This document shows, one piece after another, positions 32,345 through 40,445 of a DNA stretch of 57,813 nucleotides. Under the pieces are notes generated by a model that ran no database searches, was not told the DNA's origin, and saw only the letters and a program-made list of their open reading frames with translations. The position numbers and the translations under genes were made by a program. The number at the start of each line of letters is the position of its first letter. Positions within the stretch are counted from its first letter, which is position 1. Source of the DNA: an uncultured Collinsella sp. GTDB lineage: Bacteria; Actinomycetota; Coriobacteriia; Coriobacteriales; Coriobacteriaceae. The DNA lies in assembly GCA_959019775.1 (NCBI GenBank), contig CAUEPS010000012.1, forward strand, positions 1 to 57,813, read 5' to 3'.

Positions 32345-33227
32345 GCAGACCAGCTCCCTTCAGAGCATCGGTAAGTGCAGCGCGCGCGTCGTCTGCCATG
32401 GGGCAAAGCGGCATGCGGTAGTTGGCTTCGATCATACCCATCTGGGCGAGTGCCTCCTTGACGGGGATGGGGTTGACCTCGCTAAAGAGGGCGTTGATGA
32501 GCGGCTGGCCGGCAATCTGGATGTCGCGGGCACGTGCCACGTCGCCGTCCAGGTAGGCGCGGCACATGTCGTGCACGAGCTGCGGCTGAACATCGGCCCA
32601 CACGCTGATGGTGCCCGAGGCCCCCAAGCTCATGAGCGGTACGGTGAGCGCGTCCTCGCCCGAGTACATGCGGAAGTCGTCGGACAGCAGGTGGGCGATC
32701 TTGGCCGCGTAGGCGACGTTGCCCGAGGCTTCCTTAATACCCATGATGTTGGGGTGCGCGGCCAGGCGCTCTACGTTGCGCTCGCTGATGCCGCAGCCGC
32801 ATCGGCCGGGGATGTTGTACAGGATGCAGGGGATGTCCACGGCATCCGCTACGGTCTTAAAGTGCTGGTAGATACCCTCTTCGTTAGACTTGTTGTAGTA
32901 GGGGGTAATGAGCAGCAGACCGTCGGCGCCCAGGCCTTGGTAGGTGAGCGACTTGGTGAGCATGGTCTGCGTGGAGTTAGAGCCCGAGCCTGCAATGACG
33001 GGGACGCGTCCTGCAACCTGCTTGACCACGGCGGCGACGACGGAGTTGTCCTCGTCATCGGTCATCGTGGCGCTCTCGCCGGTGGTGCCCAGGGTGAGGA
33101 TGGCGTCGGTGCCGTTTTGCAGGTGGAAATCGATAAGGCGCTCGAGTGCATCAAAGTCGACGCTGCCGTCCTTTTTAAACGGTGTAACAAGGGCGACGAT
33201 TGAGCCCTCGAGATTGCGGATGTCCAT
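32337..33227 (-). CDS. dapA: Internal start: free 4-hydroxy-tetrahydrodipicolinate synthase
   Basis: This is the 296-residue DapA part of the lysA-dapA frame, exactly the usual length of a free DapA. GCGAAGGAGAAGAAC in front of the ATG at 33227 is a good ribosome-binding site. It suggests that a separate DapA is produced, alone or together with the fusion protein. DapA condenses pyruvate with aspartate semialdehyde. Confidence 0.6.
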   Translation of the reverse strand: MDIRNLEGSIVALVTPFKKDGSVDFDALERLIDFHLQNGTDAILTLGTTGESATMTDDEDNSVVAAVVKQVAGRVPVIAGSGSNSTQTMLTKSLTYQGLGADGLLLITPYYNKSNEEGIYQHFKTVADAVDIPCILYNIPGRCGCGISERNVERLAAHPNIMGIKEASGNVAYAAKIAHLLSDDFRMYSGEDALTVPLMSLGASGTISVWADVQPQLVHDMCRAYLDGDVARARDIQIAGQPLINALFSEVNPIPVKEALAQMGMIEANYRMPLCPMADDARAALTDALKGAGLLD

Positions 33228-34646
33228 GTTCTTCTCCTTCGCGTCCACGATCTGGATGCGTTTGTTCCATTGGGCGGCGACTGCCAGGCGCTCGTCTTGG
33301 GCGCGACGACGAGCACTTTCGGCGCGCGACTTTGCCAGCAGCTCGCGGCCGCACGGCAGCACGTCGAGCGTGGCAAAGTAATCGCCCGGGCGCTCGGCGC
33401 GACGAATGAGATCTGCCGAGCCGTCGGGGCGCAGCAATACCTCGGCGGAGCGCAGACGGCCGTTGTAGTTGTAGCCCATGGAGTAGCCATGCGCGCCGGT
33501 ATCGTGGATCACGAGTACATCACCCATGTCGATCTGCGGCAGCTCGCGGTCGATAGCGAACTTATCGTTGTTCTCGCACAAGTTGCCCGTGATGTCATAC
33601 GTGTTCGTGACCGGTGCTGCGGTCTTGTCAGGGCCACCCGGCTGACCCATCACCGTAATGTGGTGGTAGGCACCATACATAGCGGGACGAATGAGGTCGA
33701 CGGCGCTTGCGTCCACGCCGATATAGTCCTTGTAGATCTGCTTCTCGTGGATGGCCTTGGTGACCAGGCAGCCGTAGGGGCCCATCATAAAGCGGCCCAT
33801 CTCGGTGCAGATGGCCACATCGCCCATGCCGGCAGGAACCAGGATCTCGTCGTATGCCGCGTGCACTCCCTCGCCGATGGCGTGAATGTCGTTGGCCTGC
33901 TGCTCGGGCAGGTAGGGGATACCCACACCGCCGGACAGATTGATAAAGGCGACATGTGCGCCGGTCTCGCGCTCCAGGCGCACGGCAAGCTCAAAAAGGA
34001 TGCGTGCGAGCTTGGGGTAGTAGTCGTTAGTGACGGTGTTACTGGCAAGGAAGGCATGGATGCCAAAATTCTCGGCGCCCTTGGCCTTGAGCATGCGAAA
34101 AGCCTCAAAGAGCTGCTCGGTGGTCATGCCGTATTTGGAGTCGCCGGGGTTGTCCATAATGCCGTTGGAGAGCTGGAACAGGCCGCCCGGGTTAAAACGG
34201 CAGCTGACCGTCTTGGGGATGGGTCCCGCAACGCGCTCAAAGAAATCGATATGGCTGATGTCGTCAAAGTTGACGATGGCGCCCAGCTTGTCGGCGAGCT
34301 CAAAATCCGCCGCCGGCGTGTCGTTGGACGAGAACATGATGTCGTGGCCGGTGATACCCAGTGAGCGGGCAATCATGAGCTCGGTATAACTCGAGCAATC
34401 GCAGCCGCAGCCGTATTCGTTGAGAATGGAGATGAGCGCCGGGTTGGGATTAGCCTTGACGGCAAAGTATTCCTTAAAGCCCGGGTTCCACGCAAAGGCG
34501 TCGCGCACCTCTTGCATGTTGCGGCGGATGCCCGCCTCGTCGTATAGGTGAAACGGCGTGGGGAACTGCTCGACGATATGCTCGAGCGTTTCCTTGTCCA
34601 CAAACGGCTGTTTGGCCGCATATGCTTCGTTGGGGGTCAATGCCAT
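32337..34646 (-). CDS. lysA-dapA: Fused diaminopimelate decarboxylase / dihydrodipicolinate synthase (LysA-DapA)
   Basis: One uninterrupted frame of 769 codons contains two enzymes. Residues 1-430 are LysA: the PLP lysine in EYFAVKANPNP (Lys64), the glycine loop in LSGGVGIPY, CTEMGRFMMGPYGCLV, and DTGAHGYSMGYNYNGRLR for decarboxylation of meso-DAP to lysine. After a charged linker (about 440-473, RAESARRRAQDERLAV...) comes complete DapA, beginning MDIRNLEGSIVALVTPF, with GTTGESATMTDDED and the Schiff-base lysine in MGIKEASGN. No stop codon separates them. An AAGGAG site lies before the DapA Met, so DapA may also be made alone. The ATG at 34646 fits LysA starts. The order joins the first committed and last steps of the pathway. 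Confidence 0.85.
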   Translation of the reverse strand: MALTPNEAYAAKQPFVDKETLEHIVEQFPTPFHLYDEAGIRRNMQEVRDAFAWNPGFKEYFAVKANPNPALISILNEYGCGCDCSSYTELMIARSLGITGHDIMFSSNDTPAADFELADKLGAIVNFDDISHIDFFERVAGPIPKTVSCRFNPGGLFQLSNGIMDNPGDSKYGMTTEQLFEAFRMLKAKGAENFGIHAFLASNTVTNDYYPKLARILFELAVRLERETGAHVAFINLSGGVGIPYLPEQQANDIHAIGEGVHAAYDEILVPAGMGDVAICTEMGRFMMGPYGCLVTKAIHEKQIYKDYIGVDASAVDLIRPAMYGAYHHITVMGQPGGPDKTAAPVTNTYDITGNLCENNDKFAIDRELPQIDMGDVLVIHDTGAHGYSMGYNYNGRLRSAEVLLRPDGSADLIRRAERPGDYFATLDVLPCGRELLAKSRAESARRRAQDERLAVAAQWNKRIQIVDAKEKNMDIRNLEGSIVALVTPFKKDGSVDFDALERLIDFHLQNGTDAILTLGTTGESATMTDDEDNSVVAAVVKQVAGRVPVIAGSGSNSTQTMLTKSLTYQGLGADGLLLITPYYNKSNEEGIYQHFKTVADAVDIPCILYNIPGRCGCGISERNVERLAAHPNIMGIKEASGNVAYAAKIAHLLSDDFRMYSGEDALTVPLMSLGASGTISVWADVQPQLVHDMCRAYLDGDVARARDIQIAGQPLINALFSEVNPIPVKEALAQMGMIEANYRMPLCPMADDARAALTDALKGAGLLD

Positions 34647-34737
34647 GTCCCGTAAACCTCGCCATCCAGACGGCGCCATCGGCGCATCGAATCCGCATAG
34701 CGTGGACCCCATGTCCGGATAGCGCTCCCGCATTGCT

Positions 34738-34880
34738 GCAGACAGTCCTGCGGGTGTTTCCCGCAGGCCCACCAGGTTGTTCGTGCCCGAAAAACCCAGT
34801 TCGGCGGGTTTCGCCTCCCCGCGGGGTCAAAGCCTGCCGGCTCGCCCGCGGCTCTTCGTGCCCGCGCCTCTATCAAGTGG
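34738..34880 (-). promoter_or_regulatory. Lysine riboswitch (L box) upstream of lysA-dapA
   Basis: Read on the minus strand it shows the L-box blocks in order: GATAGAGGCGCGG, AAGAGCCGC, GCCGGCAGGCTTTGACC, GGGGAGGCGAAACCCGCCGAA, CTGGTGGGCC, a GCGGG/CCCGC arm, and AGGACTGTC at the end. The aptamer begins about 230 bases before the lysA ATG. No T-rich terminator follows, so control is probably of translation. It should reduce expression of lysA-dapA-dapB-dapH when lysine is high. Confidence 0.9.
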
Positions 34881-35025
34881 TAACGACCCTACCACGTTGC
34901 ACTTTACCAAACAAGAGTATTCGTATATAACGTTTAAAAAATGCAGGGATATGCTAGAAACAAGGGCGTCACAATTCTGCATCACAATATTGTGGGAATG
35001 GATATGCCCCATGAAAGGATCCATT

Positions 35026-36213
35026 ATGACCGAGCTCCAAGAACTTCGTCGCTATCGTCGCGACCTGCATCGCATTCCGGAGCTCGATTTCGAGCTTCCT
35101 CAAACCATAGCCTATATAGAGGGCGTGCTCGCCTCGCTTGCCTGTGAAGTGGTCCATCCCTGCCCCAGCTGTGTTTGCGCTTTCTTCGATGCTGGCACGG
35201 GCGCCGCGCATGCCACGGCGATTCGCGCCGATATGGACGCGCTGCCCATCGCGGAGGCGACGGGTGCGGCCTTCGCCTCGACCCATCCCGGCAAGATGCA
35301 TGCGTGCGGACACGATGGACACATGGCCATGGCGCTTGCCGCCGCGACGCATGTCGACCGCACGATTCGCGAGCAACCGGGCGTCATCAAGCGCAACGTG
35401 CTCTTTGTGTTCCAGCCGGCCGAGGAAACGACCGGTGGCGCCAAGACGGTGTGTGAGAGCGGCGTATTCGAGCGCTATGGTGTCGACCGCATTTTTGGCT
35501 TCCACGTATGGCCCGATTTGCCCGCCGGCACGTTGGCAAGCTGTTCCGGTCCGCTGCTGGCGCGCTCAAGCGAGACGCACATTCATATCCATGGCGCGAG
35601 CATCCATATCGCCAAGACCTACGGCGTTCCAGTCGAGGAGTCGCACGATGCGGCATTGGCGGCTGCCAAGTTCTTGGTTTCCGAGCGTGAGCTCATGGAC
35701 GAGTTGGGTGCCGACGAGCCCTGCATTGGTAAGTTCGGCCTGCTGCAGGCCGGCACCGTCTGCAATGCGGTGGCGGGGGAGGCCCATGTGGCTGGCAGCC
35801 TGCGCGTGTTTACGGACGGTATGTTCGACCGCGCGCGCGAAGGCGTGCGCCGTGTACTCGACGAGGCGTGCGCTGCAACGGGCTGCACGTACGATCTCGA
35901 CTTTGCTGAGGGCTATCCGCCGGTCGACAACGACCCCGAGTTATTTGCCCGAATCGCGCCCGCTCTGCCCGAACTGCAACTTGTGGACGAGCCGCTGCTG
36001 ATCGCCGAGGATTTCGCGTTCTATCAGCGCCATCTGCCGGGCGTGTTCTTCTTGCTGGGCACGGGTGTGCCAGAGGGGCAAGAAAACCCGAGCGATTCGG
36101 ATGGCTGTCCCGCCTATGCTACGAGCGCCCTGCACACCGATACCATGCTCTTTGACGAGGAAATCCTGCTCAAAGGCCTCGATGTCTACAAACGATTGCT
36201 TAACTTGGAGTGA
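35026..36213 (+). CDS. M20D-family amidohydrolase, candidate N-acetyl-diaminopimelate deacetylase
   Basis: The 395-residue protein has the M20 metal ligands in MHACGHDGHMAM (about 90-101), the catalytic Glu pair in FQPAEETTGGAKT, His in GFHVWPDLPAG, and a terminal His in TSALHTDTMLF. The lid domain is present. The family includes hippurate/auxin-conjugate hydrolases and N-acetyl-DAP deacetylase. Since dapH is in the divergent operon, deacetylation of N-acetyl-LL-DAP is the likely job. AAGGATCCATT precedes ATG 35026; upstream in-frame ATGs lack ribosome-binding sites. Confidence 0.85.
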   Translation: MTELQELRRYRRDLHRIPELDFELPQTIAYIEGVLASLACEVVHPCPSCVCAFFDAGTGAAHATAIRADMDALPIAEATGAAFASTHPGKMHACGHDGHMAMALAAATHVDRTIREQPGVIKRNVLFVFQPAEETTGGAKTVCESGVFERYGVDRIFGFHVWPDLPAGTLASCSGPLLARSSETHIHIHGASIHIAKTYGVPVEESHDAALAAAKFLVSERELMDELGADEPCIGKFGLLQAGTVCNAVAGEAHVAGSLRVFTDGMFDRAREGVRRVLDEACAATGCTYDLDFAEGYPPVDNDPELFARIAPALPELQLVDEPLLIAEDFAFYQRHLPGVFFLLGTGVPEGQENPSDSDGCPAYATSALHTDTMLFDEEILLKGLDVYKRLLNLE

Positions 36214-36215
36214 CG

Positions 36216-36536
36216 ATGAAGCGCCGACAGACTGCCATGTATAGTCCGGGTGGATGCGGGTGTGGCTTGCTACTGCTTCCGGTTATTGCCGTGAGCATTG
36301 GCGTGATGTTTGCGCTTGCCGGGCTGGCCGCAGCGGCACTCGTGTTGCTGATTGTGGCCATTGGCGTGACGATTTGGCTCTGCCGCAATCGCGAGCAACG
36401 TCGTGCCGATGGTAAAACCAATGTTGGATGGGTCGTCTTCCTGGTCATTGCGTACCCACTGAGTGTCGGCTACCTGGTGTTCTTTGTCCTGCTGATGATT
36501 AGTACCTTTACCGGGGAATCCGTCACGGTTGGTTGA
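36216..36536 (+). CDS. Small membrane protein
   Basis: The 106-residue protein has a Gly/Cys motif GGCGCG near residue 13, then a long hydrophobic region (LLLLPVIAVSIGVMFALAGLAAAALVLLIVAIGVTIWLC, two helices), a basic loop NREQRRADGK, and a third helix (VGWVVFLVIAYPLSVGYLVFFVLLMIS). Function is unknown. The ATG at 36216 has GGAG six bases before it and lies two bases beyond the stop codon of the deacetylase gene, so they are co-transcribed. Confidence 0.75.
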   Translation: MKRRQTAMYSPGGCGCGLLLLPVIAVSIGVMFALAGLAAAALVLLIVAIGVTIWLCRNREQRRADGKTNVGWVVFLVIAYPLSVGYLVFFVLLMISTFTGESVTVG

Positions 36537-36641
36537 TGCACTGCCGGCAGACGGTCGCGCAAAGTGCGTTTGCTCGGCGTTTGGATAACTGCATTGGCCG
36601 TTTACCGCGACCTTAGCTCTCAGCTAATGAATTCAAGTTCA

Positions 36642-36695
36642 ATCCTTCCTACGATGTGCTGTGTGCCGGCGCGGTAGCCGGATCGTAGGAAGGAT
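36642..36695 (+). promoter_or_regulatory. Hairpin that buries the Shine-Dalgarno of the lipoprotein gene
   Basis: ATCCTTCCTACGAT (36642-36655) pairs perfectly with ATCGTAGGAAGGAT (36682-36695), with an inner CCGGC/GCCGG stem. The right arm contains AGGAAGGA, the only ribosome-binding site, six bases before the ATG at 36701. Translation should need opening of this stem. Confidence 0.65.
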
Positions 36696-36700
36696 GCATA

Positions 36701-37243
36701 ATGAAAAAGCTCGAAAACGATGTGCTGCTGAGCCGTCGCGCTGCACTTGGCGCATTCGCCACTGTTGCCTTGGGGACTGCCAGTCTTCTTGCCGGTTGCG
36801 GTAGCGATAAGGCGACCGTCACCGAGGATGCCGACAATGGCGACAAGAAGGAAGAGACGAAGAAGGAAGAACAGCCGACGACTGACCTGGCTGTTGGCAC
36901 GACGGTGACCACGACTGCTGGCCTTTCCGTCGTCGTCGATTCCGTCCAGCCCGGTCTCACAAATTATGACGGTTCGACTATGACGGGTATTCACGTCACG
37001 TACGTCAACAATGGCGATGAGGGCGCAGATTACAATATCTACGACTGGAAGGGCGAGGACGCCAACGGTGCGCAGCAGAACCAGGGTTACTACAGCGAGG
37101 GCTCCGATGAGCTGCAGTCTGGCACCCTTGCCGCCGGTGGCTCCGTGGCGGGCAATATCTACTTTGATGGTGACATCAAGAAGGCTCTCTATTTTGCCAA
37201 CGTGTTTGATAAGTCTGCCGCTGCAAGCTGGGTGCTGGCCTAA
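36701..37243 (+). CDS. Tat-type lipoprotein with DUF4352/DUF5067-like domain
   Basis: The 180-residue protein has a twin-arginine signal (LSRRAALGAFATVALGTASLLAGC) with the lipobox LAGC at Cys33. A charged Lys/Glu linker is followed by a small beta-sandwich (about 60-180) with VGTTVTTTAGLSVVVDSVQPG, MTGIHVTYVNNGDEGADYNIYDWKGEDANG and LAAGGSVAGNIYFDGD. This resembles DUF4352-type extracellular immunoglobulin-like domains. It would be anchored in the outer face of the membrane. Its Shine-Dalgarno is folded in a 14-bp hairpin. Confidence 0.8.
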   Translation: MKKLENDVLLSRRAALGAFATVALGTASLLAGCGSDKATVTEDADNGDKKEETKKEEQPTTDLAVGTTVTTTAGLSVVVDSVQPGLTNYDGSTMTGIHVTYVNNGDEGADYNIYDWKGEDANGAQQNQGYYSEGSDELQSGTLAAGGSVAGNIYFDGDIKKALYFANVFDKSAAASWVLA

Positions 37244-37282
37244 CATGTCGCTACCGTTGCGCCGTATGGGAGGTGAGGTCGT

Positions 37283-37705
37283 ATGCCCGATAAAAAGCTG
37301 ACGGACGAGTTGCTCAATGAGCTTCTCGACGCGCCAAACATCGATGGCTATATCAAAGAGCACGACTTTGCCGCCCCGTCGCTTTCGGACTATCTTAAGC
37401 AGCTGCTGCAGGAAAAGGGCTTAGAGCGCTCGCGTGTGGTGCGCATGGCCGACCTCAATGAGACTTTTGGTTATCAGATTTTTACCGGTGCGCGGCATCC
37501 GAGCCGCAATAAGGTGCTGCAGATTGCCTTTGCAATGGCGCTGTCGATGAAGGAGACCAACCGCGCCCTGACGGCTGCCGGAGTGAGCGTCCTCAACTGC
37601 AAGGACCGTCGCGATGCGATCATTATCTTTTGCATCGACCGTGGTTGTAGCCTCCAAAAGGTCAATGAAGAGCTGTATCGCTTTGGCGAGGAAACGGTGA
37701 GTTAG
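37283..37705 (+). CDS. Helix-turn-helix protein beside the Ser/Thr kinase
   Basis: The 140-residue protein has an XRE-like helix-turn-helix: LSDYLKQLLQEKGLERSRVVRMADLNETFGYQIFTGARHPSRNKVLQIAFAMALSMKETNRALTAAG (about 34-100). The C-terminal part (KDRRDAIIIFCIDRGCSLQKVNEELYRFGEE) is typical of short regulators encoded next to serine/threonine kinases. GGGAGGTGAGGTCGT precedes the ATG. It may regulate, or be phosphorylated by, the kinase encoded 87 bases downstream. Confidence 0.8.
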   Translation: MPDKKLTDELLNELLDAPNIDGYIKEHDFAAPSLSDYLKQLLQEKGLERSRVVRMADLNETFGYQIFTGARHPSRNKVLQIAFAMALSMKETNRALTAAGVSVLNCKDRRDAIIIFCIDRGCSLQKVNEELYRFGEETVS

Positions 37706-37754
37706 TGGCCGATGGCTGAGCTGGCGGTGTCGCCAGAACAACCATGCGAACGAA

Positions 37755-37788
37755 CAGGGTGCGGATACCATGGGGTGTCCGCACCCTG
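37755..37788 (+). terminator. Hairpin between the HTH and kinase genes
   Basis: CAGGGTGCGGA pairs perfectly with TCCGCACCCTG around a 12-base loop. There is no T run, and it ends 5 bases before the first possible kinase start, so it may limit kinase translation rather than terminate. Confidence 0.5.
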
Positions 37789-37792
37789 CGTT

Positions 37793-39205
37793 ATGATGGA
37801 CGCCATGGATACTCAGAGCCCAACATATTCCGATGACGAGCTGACTGCTTCACTTGCCGAGCATCTGGCGTCGCTCGACCGCGATGACAGCTATCGTGTG
37901 GAGCGCGTGCTCAAGCTCTCGGATGTCGAGACGACCGAACTCGTCTATTTTGAGGGCTCTGGCGGCGGGTCTCTCGGTCCCTTTGTCCGCAAGCGCATCG
38001 ATGCTTCGGCGCAGATTGGCGGAGCATATGAGCGCCTGTTTGCGGCCCAGCGCGCCGGTCGTCGTTTTGAGCACTTGCCCCGAATCGTCGATTGCCGCCG
38101 TGTGGGCGACGAGCTTGACGTGGTGATGGAGTATGTCGAAGGCGAGACACTCGAGGCCCTGGTGGGACGCTTGGGGGCGACGCCCGATTATGCCCGCGGG
38201 CTGTATCCCGTTCTGTGCGAAGCGGTGGGCGAGCTGCATGCTGGTTTTGCAGCTGCGGGGGAGCCGGGGGTACCGGTAATCCACCGCGACCTTAAACCCT
38301 CGAACATCATCGTATCGGGCGTGAGGTATGCGGCCGATGCCGGCATGACCTTTTCCTCGCTGGTGATTATTGACCTGGGAATTGCGCGCGTTTGGCGCGA
38401 TGGCGCCGACGCCGACACCGTCAAGTTTGGCACGCGTTCCTATGCGCCGCCCGAGCAGTTTGGGTTTGGGCAAACGAGCGTCCGCAGCGATATTTACGCG
38501 CTTGGCGCACTGCTGTTCTTTTGCCTGACGGGAACTGACCCCAAGCCTGGGCGTGACATACGCGAGCAATGCGAGGCGCACGGCATTCCCGTTCCGCTGG
38601 CGGATGTGATTTGCATGGCGATGGCGCTCGATCCCGCCAAGCGTTTTGCAAGTGCAAAGGCACTGGGGCATGCTGCGCGTGCGGCATATGAGCTATGTCT
38701 CCCTCCTCCGTCGCCCGTGACCTTTTCTGCTGCCAGTGTGCCCCGGGCCGCGGTGTCACAGGTGCAGCGGGTACAGCAGCCGGTTGCCCTCACGCTTCCG
38801 TCTTCTGCAAGCCGGCGTTCGATTGTCTCTCTCGTGACGTCCAAATGTGCGCGTCTGCTCTCGCGTATCCCCGAGCCCGTGGGGCGCATATGGAATGGAT
38901 GCGTCTATGCGACAACATTGTTGCTGCTGATGGGCAGCCATTTTGCGGTATTTACGCCGACGGGCGAAAACCGAAACTATCCAACGTGGTTTTTGGCGCT
39001 TGAGTATTTCTTTATGGTCGATGGCCTGGTGCTGCTCATTACATTCGGAATGCTCGACCGGCGTAGGCTTCGACGTCGTTTTCCCGTACTCGATCGGTAT
39101 CGGGGGAGTGCTTTTGTCGAACTATGGTTCAAGGCGCTCGGGTTTATGTTTGCCGTCATGTGCGTCGTCGTTGTTATCGGCAACGCGACCGGTGTCGTCT
39201 CTTAG
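37793..39205 (+). CDS. Membrane-bound serine/threonine protein kinase
   Basis: The 470-residue protein has a Hanks-type kinase domain (about 30-285): the ATP-site lysine in FVRKRID, hinge VMEYVEGETLEAL, the catalytic loop VIHRDLKPSNIIV, DLG instead of DFG, activation segment FGTRSYAPPEQFGFGQTSVRSDIYALG. Three membrane helices lie at the C-terminus (from about 365: IWNGCVYATTLLLLMGSHFAV, FFMVDGLVLLITFGML, FMFAVMCVVVVIGNATGVV). No PASTA repeats are present, so this is not PknB. The start is uncertain among ATGs at 37793, 37796 and 37805; all have weak ribosome-binding sites. Confidence 0.87.
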   Translation: MMDAMDTQSPTYSDDELTASLAEHLASLDRDDSYRVERVLKLSDVETTELVYFEGSGGGSLGPFVRKRIDASAQIGGAYERLFAAQRAGRRFEHLPRIVDCRRVGDELDVVMEYVEGETLEALVGRLGATPDYARGLYPVLCEAVGELHAGFAAAGEPGVPVIHRDLKPSNIIVSGVRYAADAGMTFSSLVIIDLGIARVWRDGADADTVKFGTRSYAPPEQFGFGQTSVRSDIYALGALLFFCLTGTDPKPGRDIREQCEAHGIPVPLADVICMAMALDPAKRFASAKALGHAARAAYELCLPPPSPVTFSAASVPRAAVSQVQRVQQPVALTLPSSASRRSIVSLVTSKCARLLSRIPEPVGRIWNGCVYATTLLLLMGSHFAVFTPTGENRNYPTWFLALEYFFMVDGLVLLITFGMLDRRRLRRRFPVLDRYRGSAFVELWFKALGFMFAVMCVVVVIGNATGVVS

Positions 39206-39213
39206 ATAATCGA

Positions 39214-39240
39214 AAAGGGCCCCGTCTGGGGCCCTTTGCA
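39214..39240. terminator. Bidirectional terminator between kinase and secreted hydrolase genes
   Basis: AAAGGGCCCC / GGGGCCCTTT with loop GTCT is perfect, with A and T ends for both convergent genes. Confidence 0.9.
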
Positions 39241-39247
39241 GTTGCAC

Positions 39248-40381
39248 TTAAATACGGTTCATTTGATTGGCGACCTTGTTGTACCAGTCCTGCCACGTGG
39301 GCGGGCAGTACTTCTTGGCGGCTGCCGGGGTAAGCTTGGAGCCATAGTTGGCGCCCAGGTAGGCAACGTGGGCGGAGACACTCTCGCTCCAGCTACCAAA
39401 GCTACGCCAACCACCGCCGCGGGCACTCCAGCCCCAGGCGTTATAGGAGCCGGCGCAATAGAGGCCCTTGCTGCTCTCGATACAGGCGATGGCGGGGGAC
39501 CAACGGGGATCGACGCCGGTATTCCAGGCAGCAACGGCAAAGTTGTAGCCCTGGCCTGCCATAGGGGAGCCGGCAAGGTAGTTGTCGATGCGGCTCGTCC
39601 ACTCGTTAATGAACGAGTCGTAATCGGAATTGCCGCTGTTGGAGTTGCTCGGCGTGGTGTCGATGGTGGTGTTGGAGTTGGTGGCCTGACTGTTGGAGTT
39701 ATTGCCGCTCACGCCGGTACCCGAGATCTTCTCGGCGGCAGCGGCCTTGTCGGCCTCGAGCTTTGCCAGCTCGGCGGCATTTTCCTGCTCGGCCTTTGCC
39801 TGCGCCTCGCTGCGGAGCTGCTGTGCCTGGGCCAGCGCGTCCTCGGCATTCTTTTGCTCGCCCTCGAGCTGAGACTTGGCCTGATCGAGCTCGGATTTGT
39901 TCTGCTCGAGCTCGGTCTGCATCTTGTTAAGCTCTTCGATCTCGTCGACGCTCGAGCTCGTAATCTGGTTGGTGTATTTGCAGGTAGTGATAAAGTCGCC
40001 CAAACTCTGCGTGTTCACCAGGAAGCTCACGATGGGGCTGGTGCCCTTCTGGTACTTATACAGATCGCGCATGGCGGAGCTTGCCTTGGCCTGCTGCTCG
40101 GGCAGCTCGGCCTCAATCTTATCGATGTTCGCCTCATTGGAGTCAATCTGCTTTTGCAGATCCTCGAGCTTGGTTCGGGCATCGTTGTAGGCGCTCGTAG
40201 CGTCTTCGATTTTTTTCTGGGCGGCGGAAAGCTGATCCTGCGTTGCCTGCGAGGCGGCATAGGCCGCGACGGGGGAGAGCATCGGCGTGGCCGTCAGCGC
40301 GACGGCGAGCGCGGCGCTCGTGATGATACGAGCCGGCTTCGACGCGACGAGCGCTGCGGTGCGATGGTTCGAATGCTGCAT
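39248..40381 (-). CDS. Secreted coiled-coil protein with lysozyme-like C-terminal domain
   Basis: The 377-residue protein has a signal peptide (ARIITSAALAVALTATPMLSPVAAYA), a long PcsB/CwlO-like coiled coil (about 40-220, with DLYKYQKGTSPIVSFLVNTQSLGDFI), an Asn/Ser/Thr linker, and a C-terminal domain reading FAVAAWNTGVDPRWSPAIACIESSKG then NAWGWSARGGGWRSFGSWSESVSAHVAYL. This end resembles glucosaminidase/transglycosylase folds, with Glu in AIACIESS as possible catalytic residue. It probably cuts or helps to cut peptidoglycan at division. AGAGGGACTGG precedes ATG 40381. Confidence 0.82.
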   Translation of the reverse strand: MQHSNHRTAALVASKPARIITSAALAVALTATPMLSPVAAYAASQATQDQLSAAQKKIEDATSAYNDARTKLEDLQKQIDSNEANIDKIEAELPEQQAKASSAMRDLYKYQKGTSPIVSFLVNTQSLGDFITTCKYTNQITSSSVDEIEELNKMQTELEQNKSELDQAKSQLEGEQKNAEDALAQAQQLRSEAQAKAEQENAAELAKLEADKAAAAEKISGTGVSGNNSNSQATNSNTTIDTTPSNSNSGNSDYDSFINEWTSRIDNYLAGSPMAGQGYNFAVAAWNTGVDPRWSPAIACIESSKGLYCAGSYNAWGWSARGGGWRSFGSWSESVSAHVAYLGANYGSKLTPAAAKKYCPPTWQDWYNKVANQMNRI

Positions 40382-40445
40382 CCAGTCCCTCTGCAATCAA
40401 TCGTAGGTTATTGGTCGAGGTTTATTCTACTACTGCTTTCGACCT

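Noticed and set aside
34647..34772. Extension of the lysA frame upstream to 34772
   Set aside because: The added codons lie in the lysine riboswitch and have no LysA similarity; the ATG at 34646 matches the family start.
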